The notes beneath the pieces are model-generated. The model saw only the letters and a list, made by a program, of their open reading frames with translations, ran no database searches and was not told where the DNA came from. This document shows, one piece after another, positions 18,528 to 29,970 of a DNA stretch of 64,000 nucleotides (position 1 is the first letter of the stretch; every line of letters begins with the position of its first letter). Source of the stretch: Propionibacteriaceae bacterium (GTDB taxonomy: Bacteria; Actinomycetota; Actinomycetes; Propionibacteriales; Propionibacteriaceae); assembly GCA_030532825.1 (NCBI GenBank), contig JAUNKK010000002.1, forward strand, positions 1-64,000, in the 5' to 3' direction. The translations under genes were made by a program, and so were the position numbers.

Positions 18528-20000
18528 ATGATTCGCAAACTCCAGCTTGGGTTGGCCGCGCTGGCCCTGACCGTCGGCCTCGCCGGGTGTTCGGCGGCAG
18601 CTACGAACACCGGCGACACCAGTGCCAACACGAGTAGTTCGAACAACGCCAGCACGGTTTCCAACGACACGGGGACCAGCGAGGCCCTAACGACGCTGCT
18701 GGAGGCTAACCAGGCCTCGCACTATTCATCCGAGGACGCCACCTATGATGAATCCCAAGTGGTAGACATCACGCTGTCCGGCACCACCGCTACCACCACC
18801 GGCGAGGGTGTCACGGTTACCGAGGGGGCGGTGACCATTGAGGCAGCCGGCACCTATCGGTTGAGCGGCACCTTCCAGGGTCAGATCACGGTGAATGCCG
18901 ACGCACAGGATGTGCAGCTGATCCTCAACGGCGTTGAGTTGACAAACAATGCCGGTTCTCCGCTCGTACTCGCAGCTGCTGACGAGGTGACGCTCATCCT
19001 GGCCGAAGGCACCACCAACTCGGTGAGCGACGCCAGCACCTACGCCGACACCTCCGAGGGTGCGCCGTCGTCCGCCATCGAATCCTCAGTTGACCTCAGC
19101 ATCGCCGGTACCGGGGCGCTGACCGTGACGGGTAACAACAACGACGCCATCAACAGCGCCGATGGTCTCGTGATCGCGGGCGGCAACGTCACCGTCACGG
19201 CGGTGGACGACGGCATCCGCGGGAAGGACTACGTCATCATCTCCGATGGCACCGTCTCGGTGCAGGCCACCGGGGACGGCATCAAAGCCGACAATGAGAC
19301 CGACGCGGACCGGGGCTATGTCCACATCGCGGGCGGCAACATCAGCATCAGCTCCGGCGACGACGGCATCAAAGGCTTCACCGATGTCGCCGTCTCGGGC
19401 GGCAACACCGTCGTCACCCAGTCCGTCGAGGCGATGGAAGCCCAGGCCATCGTGATCGCGGACGGTGATATCAACCTCACCAGTTCCGACGATGCCATCA
19501 ACGTTTCTGGTGACGCTCCGCAGGGCTTCACGATTACCGGCGGCACCATCACGGTCGACGCTGGCGGTGACGGGCTGGATTCCAACAGCAGCGGTGTCAT
19601 CTCCGGCGGGACCGCCATCATCTTCGGCCCGACGAACGACGGAAATGGCGCGCTAGACGTCGAGCAGGGCCTCACAGTCACCGGTGGTGAACTCTGGGCG
19701 CTCGGGGCGGCAGGCATGGCAACGTCCCCGTCGCAGTCCTCTACCCAGGCGTTCGTCTTCACGAAACTAAGTCAGGCCGTCTCAGGTGAGGTCGCAATCC
19801 TTGATGCAGACGGCAATCAGATCACGACGGTGAACTCTGAAAAGCAGTTCTCCTCCGTGGTCTACTCGGGACCGGCTATCGTCACGGACGGGACCTATCA
19901 GGTCAACGTCAACGGCCAGTCGGCAGGGACCGTCGCGGCCAACCAATACCAGACCGGCATGCCCGGCGGGCCGGGCGGCGGCGGGCGCCCTGGCCGCTGA
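18528..20000 (+). CDS. Secreted beta-solenoid lipoprotein, Cthe_2159-like
   Basis: 490 aa. A signal peptide ends in the lipobox LAGC, followed by a Ser/Thr/Asn-rich linker (to about residue 65). The rest is a repetitive sequence with recurring DDGI, GDGIKA and GGN units, which is the pattern of the parallel beta-helix Cthe_2159 family of calcium- and polysaccharide-binding surface proteins. The extreme C-terminus is Gly/Pro-rich. It follows the polyphosphate polymerase gene, a linkage seen in other genomes. It should sit on the outer face of the membrane. Confidence 0.85.
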   Translation: MIRKLQLGLAALALTVGLAGCSAAATNTGDTSANTSSSNNASTVSNDTGTSEALTTLLEANQASHYSSEDATYDESQVVDITLSGTTATTTGEGVTVTEGAVTIEAAGTYRLSGTFQGQITVNADAQDVQLILNGVELTNNAGSPLVLAAADEVTLILAEGTTNSVSDASTYADTSEGAPSSAIESSVDLSIAGTGALTVTGNNNDAINSADGLVIAGGNVTVTAVDDGIRGKDYVIISDGTVSVQATGDGIKADNETDADRGYVHIAGGNISISSGDDGIKGFTDVAVSGGNTVVTQSVEAMEAQAIVIADGDINLTSSDDAINVSGDAPQGFTITGGTITVDAGGDGLDSNSSGVISGGTAIIFGPTNDGNGALDVEQGLTVTGGELWALGAAGMATSPSQSSTQAFVFTKLSQAVSGEVAILDADGNQITTVNSEKQFSSVVYSGPAIVTDGTYQVNVNGQSAGTVAANQYQTGMPGGPGGGGRPGR

Positions 20001-20011
20001 GGGTTGCCCTG

Positions 20012-20017
20012 TAGCCT
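20012..20017 (+). promoter_or_regulatory. -10 element, leaderless HAD phosphatase
   Basis: TAGCCT followed by exactly 6 bases and the ATG at 20024. No Shine-Dalgarno sequence is present. Confidence 0.6.
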
Positions 20018-20023
20018 TCTGGC

Positions 20024-20821
20024 ATGAGACCGGCTCTGATTGCCACAGACTTGGACGGCACCTTCCTTGGCGCTCGCTCCGAACCGCACCCGGGGAACCT
20101 GGCGGCGGCTCGGCGAGCCGTCGCGGCGGGTGCCGTCTTCGTCGTGGCGACGGGCCGGCCCCGCCGGTGGCTGAAGGACCTCGCGGCGCTGTCCGACATT
20201 GATCCCATGGTCATCTCCAGCAACGGCGCGGCGACCGGTCGGCTAACGGCAGACCGGGCCGAATTCATCCACATCATTGCCCCCGAGCGTGCCCTGGAGT
20301 TCGCAACCGCGCTGCCCAGGAAGTTTGAAGTGGCGTTCGCAGTGGAATACGAACACACCTGGGGCCGCGAGCCCGCTTACCCCGAAGGCCAGTTTTCTTC
20401 CGCCGAACTCGTCGCCCCTCTGTCGGTTCTGCTTGAAGCAGCGCCCATCGTCAAAGTATTGGCGCGAACGCAGCACGCGGACACCCACGTCTTTAGTCCG
20501 GTCGCGCTCGCTGCCGCACAGGGGCACTTGGAGGCCACCTTTTCCTGGCACGATGCCTGCGGCACCGTCGAACTGTCGGCCGTCGGAGTGACCAAAGGCA
20601 AAGCCCTGGCGGAGCTGCTGTCCGTGGAGGGCATTGATCCCACGCAGTGCGTGGCCTTCGGAGACATGCGCAACGACCTAGAGATGCTGCAACTCGTCGG
20701 CCGCGGTTTCATCATGGCCGGGGCCGACCCATGCCTCCTGGGTCGGGGATTCACGCAGATTGGTCATCACGAAGACGGGGCTGTCGGGGACACCATCCTG
20801 CAACTGCTAAGCGAAGCATGA
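20024..20821 (+). CDS. HAD-superfamily phosphatase, Cof type
   Basis: 265-aa cytoplasmic phosphatase of the Cof/IIB subfamily. Motif I is DLDGT at residues 9-13, motif II includes VVATGR, and motif IV is GDMRND followed by EMLQ. It probably hydrolyses sugar phosphates or related metabolites, but the substrate is not readable. Leaderless start. Convergent with glyQS. Confidence 0.88.
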   Translation: MRPALIATDLDGTFLGARSEPHPGNLAAARRAVAAGAVFVVATGRPRRWLKDLAALSDIDPMVISSNGAATGRLTADRAEFIHIIAPERALEFATALPRKFEVAFAVEYEHTWGREPAYPEGQFSSAELVAPLSVLLEAAPIVKVLARTQHADTHVFSPVALAAAQGHLEATFSWHDACGTVELSAVGVTKGKALAELLSVEGIDPTQCVAFGDMRNDLEMLQLVGRGFIMAGADPCLLGRGFTQIGHHEDGAVGDTILQLLSEA

Positions 20822-20828
20822 TCCTGGA

Positions 20829-20865
20829 CGCGGCGGCCTCCGAGGCGTTGCCGAAGACCGCCGCG
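20829..20865. terminator. Possible terminator between HAD gene and glyQS
   Basis: An 8-bp GC stem (CGCGGCGG paired with CCGCCGCG) with a 21-base loop lies between the two convergent genes. The long loop and absence of a T-tract make it a weak call. Confidence 0.25.
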
Positions 20866-20876
20866 CCCCTCGACTG

Positions 20877-23921
<3,045 letters not shown>

Positions 23922-23927
23922 CGGGCC

Positions 23928-23933
23928 AGGTTA
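23928..23933 (-). promoter_or_regulatory. -10 element, leaderless glyQS
   Basis: On the minus strand TAACCT is followed by 6 bases and the GTG start of glyQS. It overlaps the last codons of the upstream DUF885 gene. Confidence 0.5.
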
Positions 23934-25583
23934 CCCGGCCAGTACCTCCCAGAGCACGTCCAACGGCAGCGAACCGACGGCTAATGCGCGGTTGTGGAAC
24001 TCCTTCAGATCGAAGGCCGCGCCATCACGCCCTTCGGCGGCGGAGCGGATTTGCTCCCAGATTCGCTGTCCCACGCGATAACTCGGCGCCTGGCCCGGCC
24101 AGCCGAGGTAACGGTGCAGTTCAAAACGCAGCGCCTGCTCTTCCATGGCAACGTTGTCCCGCAACAGTTGCCAGCATTTCTCGTAGTCCCAGGCCCCGTC
24201 CCCATAGCGGGAAAACGCCGGTTTGCCCAGATGCACGCCGAGATCAAGCACGACGCGCGTTGCCCGCAGCCGCTGCCCGTCGAGCATCCCCAACCGCTCC
24301 CCCGGGCTCAGAAATCCGAACTCATCCATGAGACGCTCCGCATACAGCGCCCAGCCCTCCCCGTGTCCGGAAATCCAACACACCAAGGAACGCCACCGAT
24401 TGAGGCTCTCCGCTTGGGCGACGGCCTGACCGACCTGAAGGTGATGCCCGGGCACGCCTTCGTGGTAGACGGTGGTCTTCTCCAGCCAGGTCGTGAACTC
24501 CGTCACGCCCTCGGGGACGGACCACCACATCTGGCCCGGGCGGGAGAAGTCCGCTGATGGACCAGTGTAGTAGATGCCACCGGTGGTGGACGGTGCAATC
24601 ATCGCCTGGACTTCGCGGACCCGCGGATCAAGGTCGAAGTACCTGCCGTCTAGAGCGGCGATTGCTTCCTCGGCGACCCCCTGCATCCACTCACGTAGCG
24701 CGGCCGTGCCGTTGATTTGATGGGCGGGGTCGGCGTTCAGCTTGGCTACGGCGTCAGCCACCGTCGCGTCTGCTCCCGCAATCTCACGGGCTAGGGCTGT
24801 CTGTTCGGCGGTGATCTGAGCCAGCGCCTCGACACCCCAGGCGTAGGTCTCATCCAGGTCAATCTTGGCGCCAAGGAACTCGCGGGAGGCTCGTTCGTAG
24901 CGCTCCCGGCCCACAGCGTCCCCTTCGCGGGCCGCCGGTGCCAGGTCCTCACGCAGGAATCGGGTCAGTTCACCGCAAGCCTGAGTGGCGGCAGCCGCGG
25001 CACGTGCCAAGTCGGCGCCGAGGGCTCCACCTCGCTCTGCTTCGGCGGCGAGTTTGTGGAATCGGGAGTCCGTGGCGGCCAGTCGGGCGGCTTGGGCGGC
25101 GGCATCTAGCACGGCGCGACGTGCAGGCAGCTCGCCTTGAGCGATGCCTTGGGCGAGGGTTGCTCGGTATCCGGCAAGAGCCGTGGGCATGGCCGCCATC
25201 CGGGAAGCAATGTTGGCCCAGTCCTCGTCGGTGTTCGTCGGCATCAGATCGAAGCCGTCGCGCAGTTGCTGTAACGGGGAGGCGATGTTGTTGATGTCGA
25301 CCAGGTGATCCCCAGCCTCAATGGTTTCCAGTTCCAGGCCGAGCCTTTCCGTCATGGCGGCGGCGGTGGTCTTGTCCGCCAGGTCGGTGACGGGAGCGGT
25401 AGCGATCCGGGCCAGGACGTCTCTGAGGTGCTCCGCCCAGCGCCCTGCTTCCTCGGGAGAGAAGTCGGGCAACAGGTGGTCGTAGCCGGGAATACCGCAG
25501 TCTGTGGCGCTCAGCGGGTCGTGCGCCGCTATGGCGTCCACGTGGGCTTCTGCGATGGCGTCAAGGGCAGTGGGATTACGCAT
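23931..25583 (-). CDS. DUF885 family protein, predicted zinc peptidase
   Basis: About 550 aa. The family hallmark YHEGVPGHHLQ, near residue 373, has the spacing of a metal site related to HExxH peptidases. A downstream GEGWALYAERL segment supplies the probable third ligand region. No signal peptide is present, so it is probably cytoplasmic. Start at 25583 is set by TAGGTT 7 bases upstream; the frame runs open to 25718. It stops 9 bases before glyQS starts. Substrate unknown. Confidence 0.85.
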   Translation of the reverse strand: MRNPTALDAIAEAHVDAIAAHDPLSATDCGIPGYDHLLPDFSPEEAGRWAEHLRDVLARIATAPVTDLADKTTAAAMTERLGLELETIEAGDHLVDINNIASPLQQLRDGFDLMPTNTDEDWANIASRMAAMPTALAGYRATLAQGIAQGELPARRAVLDAAAQAARLAATDSRFHKLAAEAERGGALGADLARAAAAATQACGELTRFLREDLAPAAREGDAVGRERYERASREFLGAKIDLDETYAWGVEALAQITAEQTALAREIAGADATVADAVAKLNADPAHQINGTAALREWMQGVAEEAIAALDGRYFDLDPRVREVQAMIAPSTTGGIYYTGPSADFSRPGQMWWSVPEGVTEFTTWLEKTTVYHEGVPGHHLQVGQAVAQAESLNRWRSLVCWISGHGEGWALYAERLMDEFGFLSPGERLGMLDGQRLRATRVVLDLGVHLGKPAFSRYGDGAWDYEKCWQLLRDNVAMEEQALRFELHRYLGWPGQAPSYRVGQRIWEQIRSAAEGRDGAAFDLKEFHNRALAVGSLPLDVLWEVLAG

Positions 25584-25590
25584 GTGCCGA

Positions 25591-25596
25591 AACCTA
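25591..25596 (-). promoter_or_regulatory. -10 element, leaderless DUF885 gene
   Basis: TAGGTT on the minus strand lies 7 bases before the ATG at 25583 and overlaps the end of the upstream glycosyltransferase gene. Confidence 0.5.
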
Positions 25597-26637
25597 GCGG
25601 CTAAACAGCGGAGTTGTCTCGGTCCCCGCATAAGAACGCCGGGTGAACACGAGCGCCCGCTGTGCTGCGAAGCTGACGGCGAATAGCGTGATCTCGGTGA
25701 GGACCTTCGCCACCGCAAGCGGCAGGATGGCCGTCAGCACCACCAGCAGCAGGTAGTTGGCCGCCAGAATGCCGGCCGCAAGCGTTGCGTAGCGCAGCGG
25801 TGAGGTGCGGTCGCCATCGCGAAAAACCGCGTGGCGGTTGAGCAGGTAGTTCACCGTCGCTGACACCACCCGGGCGGTGATGACGCTGAACAGCAGGTGC
25901 CCCGTGAGGGCCATGAGCAATAGCAGCATCACGAAGTCGACGGCGAATCCGACCAATGACGAACCGGCGAAGGCCAGCAGTGGCCGGTAGACACGCCAGG
26001 AGTCCACGATCGGGCGGAAGTGGGAGCTGGCGTTGCCGTGCAGGTAGACGGTCTGGATCTCGACCTCCCGGATGGCGATACCGGAGCGTTTGGCCTGCAG
26101 CAGCAGGGAGAGTTCGTATTCGAACCGGTCTCCGGGGACGGAGGTCAGCCACGCTAAAAGCCTCGGCGGGTAGGCGCGCAGCCCGGTCTGGGTGTCGCCG
26201 ATGCGGATGCCCGTGAGTGCCCCGAACAACCACGAGGTGACCTTGTTGCCGAAGGAACTGCGCAGCGGCACGTCCCCAGTGAACCGACGACCGCCCAGCA
26301 CCATCTCGCGGGAAGTCGCATCAACCTCGCCAGCGACGCGGAGGATATCGGGCACCGTGTGTTGACCGTCGGAGTCGGCGCAGACAACCACTTGCCCAGG
26401 GTAGTGCTGCCTCGCATGAGCGAAACCGGTCTTGAGGGCATGGCCCTTGCCATGGTTGGTTGGGTAGCGCAGCACCTCGGCGCCGTGGATCCGGGCCAGG
26501 GCGAAGATCTCGTCGTAGTTCGGGCCAGAGCCGTCGTCTACCACCAGAACGCCGGGAGACGACGAAGTGGCGCGGAGCGCCTTGACCAGGGTGACGAGCG
26601 AGTCGCCGGGTTCGCAAGCTGGGATGAGGACGAGCAT
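25594..26637 (-). CDS. Glycosyltransferase family 2 fused to GtrA-like membrane domain
   Basis: 347 aa. Residues 1-215 are a GT2 domain of the dolichyl/polyprenyl-phosphate mannose synthase type, with VVDDGSG and CADSDGQH (DxD) nucleotide-sugar binding motifs. Residues 220-340 hold four hydrophobic segments resembling GtrA, thought to help flip lipid-linked sugars. The fusion suggests synthesis and translocation of a polyprenyl-phosphate sugar for surface glycan decoration. GGAAGG precedes the start, and the gene lies 4 bases after the phosphodiester glycosidase gene, so the two form an operon. Confidence 0.9.
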   Translation of the reverse strand: MLVLIPACEPGDSLVTLVKALRATSSSPGVLVVDDGSGPNYDEIFALARIHGAEVLRYPTNHGKGHALKTGFAHARQHYPGQVVVCADSDGQHTVPDILRVAGEVDATSREMVLGGRRFTGDVPLRSSFGNKVTSWLFGALTGIRIGDTQTGLRAYPPRLLAWLTSVPGDRFEYELSLLLQAKRSGIAIREVEIQTVYLHGNASSHFRPIVDSWRVYRPLLAFAGSSLVGFAVDFVMLLLLMALTGHLLFSVITARVVSATVNYLLNRHAVFRDGDRTSPLRYATLAAGILAANYLLLVVLTAILPLAVAKVLTEITLFAVSFAAQRALVFTRRSYAGTETTPLFSR

Positions 26638-26641
26638 GGCG

Positions 26642-27616
26642 TCACCTTCCGATCCACAGGATGTCGCTGGTGCCGCGTTCTTTGTTTTTGCCAAGGGGGT
26701 TGTTGACGAGCGTGTCATTGAAGACCATCTGCGTAGAGCCGCCACCGTCGAGGTTGTAAGCGACCTGCGCACCCAGGTCGACGAACAACTGAGCGAAGTC
26801 CGGCATGGTGATGCCCTTGCTGTAGCCGTTGCTGCGGCCGTCAACCACCACGAAGACAAAATGGCTGGGGGCGATCATGCCTAAGCCGGTTCGGGGCTGG
26901 TTGCCCTGTACAGAGTGGTTCCCGAAGTTCGTGTCGACCTCAATCTGATCGATGCCCTGGATAGCCTGCCCGCCGTCCACCAGGGTGGGGCCAAAGGAGA
27001 GGGTCTGCCATGCTCCGTCCGCGATCAGTTGCGCGGCATTCGTGGCGGTCTCGTCGTAACTGACCATCGACCCGTCACGCATGATGACTAGGCCCTGCCG
27101 AGCCGGCTCATCGCGGAAAGCCACCCCGTCCCGGATGATGATGCCGTCGTCCCGAAATCCGTAGTAGTCGCCGTTGATGGCGAATAACGCTCCAACACTT
27201 GACGCGATGGCCGTGGGATATTCGATGATGTTGGTGCCAAAGGTGTCTTTGGCGAACGCGTTGCGCAGGGCTGTCGCATCTTTGAGCTGCACATCTGCCA
27301 CATACCAAGCCTGGGCCGAATTGCCCGAGCCGGAAGTGTGAGCCGTGATGGCGATGGTCCGGTCACTGGAGGTGTAGCTGAGACCTTCTAGGACGCCATC
27401 GCCCGCGGAGGTCGCCGTCTCCGTCGCCGAGGTCACTGAGGCCTGTGTGCCGGGTAGTCCCTGGTAGTCCGAGGCCGAGGTGACATCGGCGTGCTCGATC
27501 AGGTAGCGGTCCAGGGCCCAGGCCGTTCCGCCAGCAGCGGCAAGCCCAAACGCGCCAACGGATCCGGTGATCATGGCCCGGCGGGAAACGCGCCGGGCCG
27601 GTCGTGAGTTCGTCAT
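26642..27616 (-). CDS. Phosphodiester glycosidase family protein with Tat-like signal
   Basis: About 324 aa. The N-terminus carries a twin-arginine motif (SRRAMI) followed by a hydrophobic Ala/Gly stretch, so it is probably exported folded and may stay anchored. The body matches the NAGPA (GlcNAc-1-phosphodiester alpha-N-acetylglucosaminidase) family, including FAINGDYYG and the hallmark NLDGGGST near the C-terminus. It may trim sugar-phosphodiester links in wall polymers; this is inferred. The start at 27616 places the Tat motif correctly; in-frame ATGs at 27703 and 27676 would lengthen the leader. Operon with the GT2-GtrA gene. Confidence 0.85.
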   Translation of the reverse strand: MTNSRPARRVSRRAMITGSVGAFGLAAAGGTAWALDRYLIEHADVTSASDYQGLPGTQASVTSATETATSAGDGVLEGLSYTSSDRTIAITAHTSGSGNSAQAWYVADVQLKDATALRNAFAKDTFGTNIIEYPTAIASSVGALFAINGDYYGFRDDGIIIRDGVAFRDEPARQGLVIMRDGSMVSYDETATNAAQLIADGAWQTLSFGPTLVDGGQAIQGIDQIEVDTNFGNHSVQGNQPRTGLGMIAPSHFVFVVVDGRSNGYSKGITMPDFAQLFVDLGAQVAYNLDGGGSTQMVFNDTLVNNPLGKNKERGTSDILWIGR

Positions 27617-27761
27617 GGCAGTTAGCGTCACGGCCGCTCCTGTGCCGCGGCTGTGGTGAGGCTGCGTGCCTGACATGTCTTCGTCGAGTTCGAAAACATG
27701 CATTCGACCGGCTGCCTGAGCGACCTAGCGACCCATCGTATGCGTGAGCCTGAATGGTCGC

Positions 27762-27767
27762 TAAGCT
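27762..27767 (+). promoter_or_regulatory. -10 element of the CAU tRNA
   Basis: TAAGCT lies 11 bases before the first base of the tRNA, a normal distance for a tRNA promoter with a very short leader. Confidence 0.45.
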
Positions 27768-27778
27768 AGGCCGCGCTC

Positions 27779-27852
27779 GGGGCGTTAGCTCAGCCGGTTA
27801 GAGCAAGGGACTCATAATCCCTGGGTCGCGGGTTCGAGCCCCGCACGCCCCA
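27779..27852 (+). tRNA. tRNA with CAU anticodon (Met elongator or Ile2)
   Basis: A 74-base cloverleaf: 7-bp acceptor stem GGGGCGT/ACGCCCC, D-stem GCTC/GAGC, anticodon stem AGGGA/TCCCT with loop CTCATAA, and T-stem GCGGG/CCCGC with TTCGAGC loop, discriminator A. The 3' CC is followed by G, so CCA is not fully encoded. The CAU anticodon could be read as Met or, after lysidine modification, Ile (AUA); the sequence alone does not separate these with certainty. It is not the initiator, since the acceptor ends are paired G-C at position 1. Confidence 0.93.
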
Positions 27853-27961
27853 CCGAGTCACCCGCAGCTTCCCAGAAGGCTCCGGTGGGGCACAAAGGCA
27901 AACTGGTTTCCTCCTCGAAGGGCTCGGCCATTCGAGTTCGGTGTTGCCTGGCCTCGGGTGC

Positions 27962-29206
27962 TTACCGGCCTTGCTCCCAGAGGAGACGACCGTCCGTCCC
28001 ATAGATGTGGACGCAGGGATGGTCATCGAGGGTGATCTCGACTTCAAGGTGGGCGCTTCGGTCTGTGGCCACGACGCGATAGCTATACCGAGTGTTCTCA
28101 AGCCGGGTTCGCTCAGTCGTGGCTCTCACGAGCCAGGGGTTGCGTCGACGCAGCCCGATGAGGTTCTGGTAGGAGCGGAAAATGTCTGCTCCCCAGGGAG
28201 CCAGCTGGTCGGGGGCATCGGGGAAGGAGGGCCGGATCTCGTCATCTCCGCCCACGCGGTGTTCTTTGCAACCGATGAACCCCTGTTCATCACCGTAATA
28301 GATCGACGGGATTCCCCCGACCGTCAGCAGAATCGCTAGAGCAGTCACGGCCGCTTGGCTTCCCAAGGTCGTGGCGATGCGTGTCACGTCATGATTACCG
28401 ATGAACGTGTTCGGTACGAATCCCGCGAGGAAGTCATTGTGACGGGCTAGGGCCCAGTCCAACTCGAAGAGGTTACGGTCGTTGATGCTGGACCAGATCC
28501 CCTTCCACAGCTCATATTGGGTCACTGAATCCAGGGTCGCGTCAGCCACGAACTGTTTATAGTCACCGTGGATGACCTCCCCTAGGAACCAGGCATCGGG
28601 ATAGTCTTCACGCACTCTGGACACTACGCTCGCCCAGAAGGAGGCAGGCACGGCGTAGGCCGCATCTAGCCGCCAGCCATCGATGCCACGGGCGAGCCAG
28701 TAACGCATGACCGATGCCACATACTCGCCGGTCTCGTCGGAGGCATGGTTGAACCGCACCAGCGAGTCATGTCCTTCGAAGACCCTGGGAACTGGGCCGC
28801 CGACGGCCGCCCATTCAATATCAAACAACTCGGCCTTCGCACTATCGGGTCCCTCTCCCAGGACGCGGACCACATCCGGATGCCGAGCCCCCACGTGGCT
28901 GAACACGCCATCCAGCAAAAGTCGAAGCCCGCGTTGCTTGCACGCTGCCACCAAGGCCTCGAAGTCTTCGTCACCGCCGAGACGAGGATCGATGCGAAAC
29001 GGGTCGATCGTGTCGTAACCGTGCGTCTCTGACGCGAAGATCGGTCCCAGCAGCAGCCCTGAAACGCCCAGTTCCACGGCGTAGTCCAGCCACCCCAGCA
29101 GCTTTCGCAACCGCGGCTTGGGGTCCACATCGACGTCACGAATCGGTGCCCCACAGAATCCGAGGGGATACACCTGCCACCAGATCGCATGCTCAGTCCA
29201 ATGCAT
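27962..29206 (-). CDS. GH13 alpha-amylase-family glycosidase
   Basis: 414-aa cytoplasmic enzyme without signal peptide, acting on alpha-glucosidic links of maltodextrins or related sugars. The four conserved GH13 regions are visible: DGVFSH (with Ser where Asn is usual), GWRLDAAYA with nucleophile Asp near residue 180, GEV with the acid/base Glu near 209, and FIGNHD near 271. It is shorter than typical amylases, with a small C-terminal domain. The ATG at 29206 has AGAGG 6 bases upstream; the TTG at 29212 is less likely. Divergent from a TetR gene that probably controls it. Confidence 0.92.
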   Translation of the reverse strand: MHWTEHAIWWQVYPLGFCGAPIRDVDVDPKPRLRKLLGWLDYAVELGVSGLLLGPIFASETHGYDTIDPFRIDPRLGGDEDFEALVAACKQRGLRLLLDGVFSHVGARHPDVVRVLGEGPDSAKAELFDIEWAAVGGPVPRVFEGHDSLVRFNHASDETGEYVASVMRYWLARGIDGWRLDAAYAVPASFWASVVSRVREDYPDAWFLGEVIHGDYKQFVADATLDSVTQYELWKGIWSSINDRNLFELDWALARHNDFLAGFVPNTFIGNHDVTRIATTLGSQAAVTALAILLTVGGIPSIYYGDEQGFIGCKEHRVGGDDEIRPSFPDAPDQLAPWGADIFRSYQNLIGLRRRNPWLVRATTERTRLENTRYSYRVVATDRSAHLEVEITLDDHPCVHIYGTDGRLLWEQGR

Positions 29207-29240
29207 GTTCAACCTCTTACTGAATTGGATTCATTAGTCT

Positions 29241-29259
29241 TAGTGATCTTACTTCACTA
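29241..29259. promoter_or_regulatory. Candidate TetR operator
   Basis: Inverted repeat TAGTGA and TCACTA with a 7-base spacer, in the 69-base gap between the GH13 gene and the TetR gene. It ends 4 bases before the TetR -10. A second small inverted repeat, TGAAT-TGG-ATTCA, lies at 29221-29233. Autoregulation and control of the GH13 gene are inferred. Confidence 0.5.
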
Positions 29260-29263
29260 GGGG

Positions 29264-29269
29264 TACGCT
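29264..29269 (+). promoter_or_regulatory. -10 element, leaderless tetR-type gene
   Basis: TACGCT followed by exactly 6 bases and the ATG at 29276, with no ribosome-binding site. Confidence 0.6.
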
Positions 29270-29275
29270 GACAAC

Positions 29276-29887
29276 ATGGCCCGCACCGATCGCAAGCAGC
29301 GCCAACGATTGAGCCCTGATTCCCGCCGCTCCAACATCCTGGCGGCCGCGGCCGCAGCCTTCGCCAGCCATCCCTACAGCGAGGTGACAATCTCCGACAT
29401 CTCGCAAGCAGCCTCAGCCTCGAACGCGCTGGTGTACCGCTACTTCCGGAACAAGGAGGAGTTGTACACCGAAGTGGTGCGCCTATCGATTGCCGACCTG
29501 CTGGCACGACAAGATGCCGCTCTCAAGGACCTCGACAACGGAACGCCGATTCGGGATCACATCCGGGCAGCCACCGTCATCTATCTGGATCACATCGCGA
29601 CGCATCCAGAAGCCTGGGCGTTACCCCAGCGTCAGCCGGGTGGCGAACCCGCCACCGCTGCCGCCTTGCGCCATCAGGCTCGCCACACATATGTCGAGCA
29701 GTTAACCAAGCTGCTAAGACCCAGCGAACAAGCTAGGCACGCCTATGCGATATGGGGATATTTGGGATTCGTCGATGCTGCCTGCCTTCGCTGGGTGGAC
29801 AGGGGCTGCCCGTCGGACGATCGATGGAGCTTGATTGACGCCGCCCTTGGCGCCTTGGAAGGCGCTCTTGGTGACTGGGCGGCTTAA
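29276..29887 (+). CDS. TetR-family transcriptional regulator
   Basis: 203 aa. The N-terminal helix-turn-helix (about residues 15-65) has the family signature ending in NALVYRYFRNKEELY. The C-terminal ligand domain is not assignable. Divergent from the GH13 gene across a palindrome-bearing gap, so it probably represses that gene and itself; the inducer is likely a sugar-related molecule but cannot be named. Confidence 0.9.
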   Translation: MARTDRKQRQRLSPDSRRSNILAAAAAAFASHPYSEVTISDISQAASASNALVYRYFRNKEELYTEVVRLSIADLLARQDAALKDLDNGTPIRDHIRAATVIYLDHIATHPEAWALPQRQPGGEPATAAALRHQARHTYVEQLTKLLRPSEQARHAYAIWGYLGFVDAACLRWVDRGCPSDDRWSLIDAALGALEGALGDWAA

Positions 29888-29970
29888 TCGGGGCCTCGGC
29901 CCGTCGCTCGATTGGGGTCTTGAACTCAGCGGGCAACAACTAAAGGCGGAGTTCTGGTAGCCAAGCGCAG

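Noticed and set aside
18528..20000. Internal DNA repeat or recombination element in the lipoprotein gene
   Set aside because: The repetition is at protein level (beta-solenoid rungs), with no near-identical DNA repeats.
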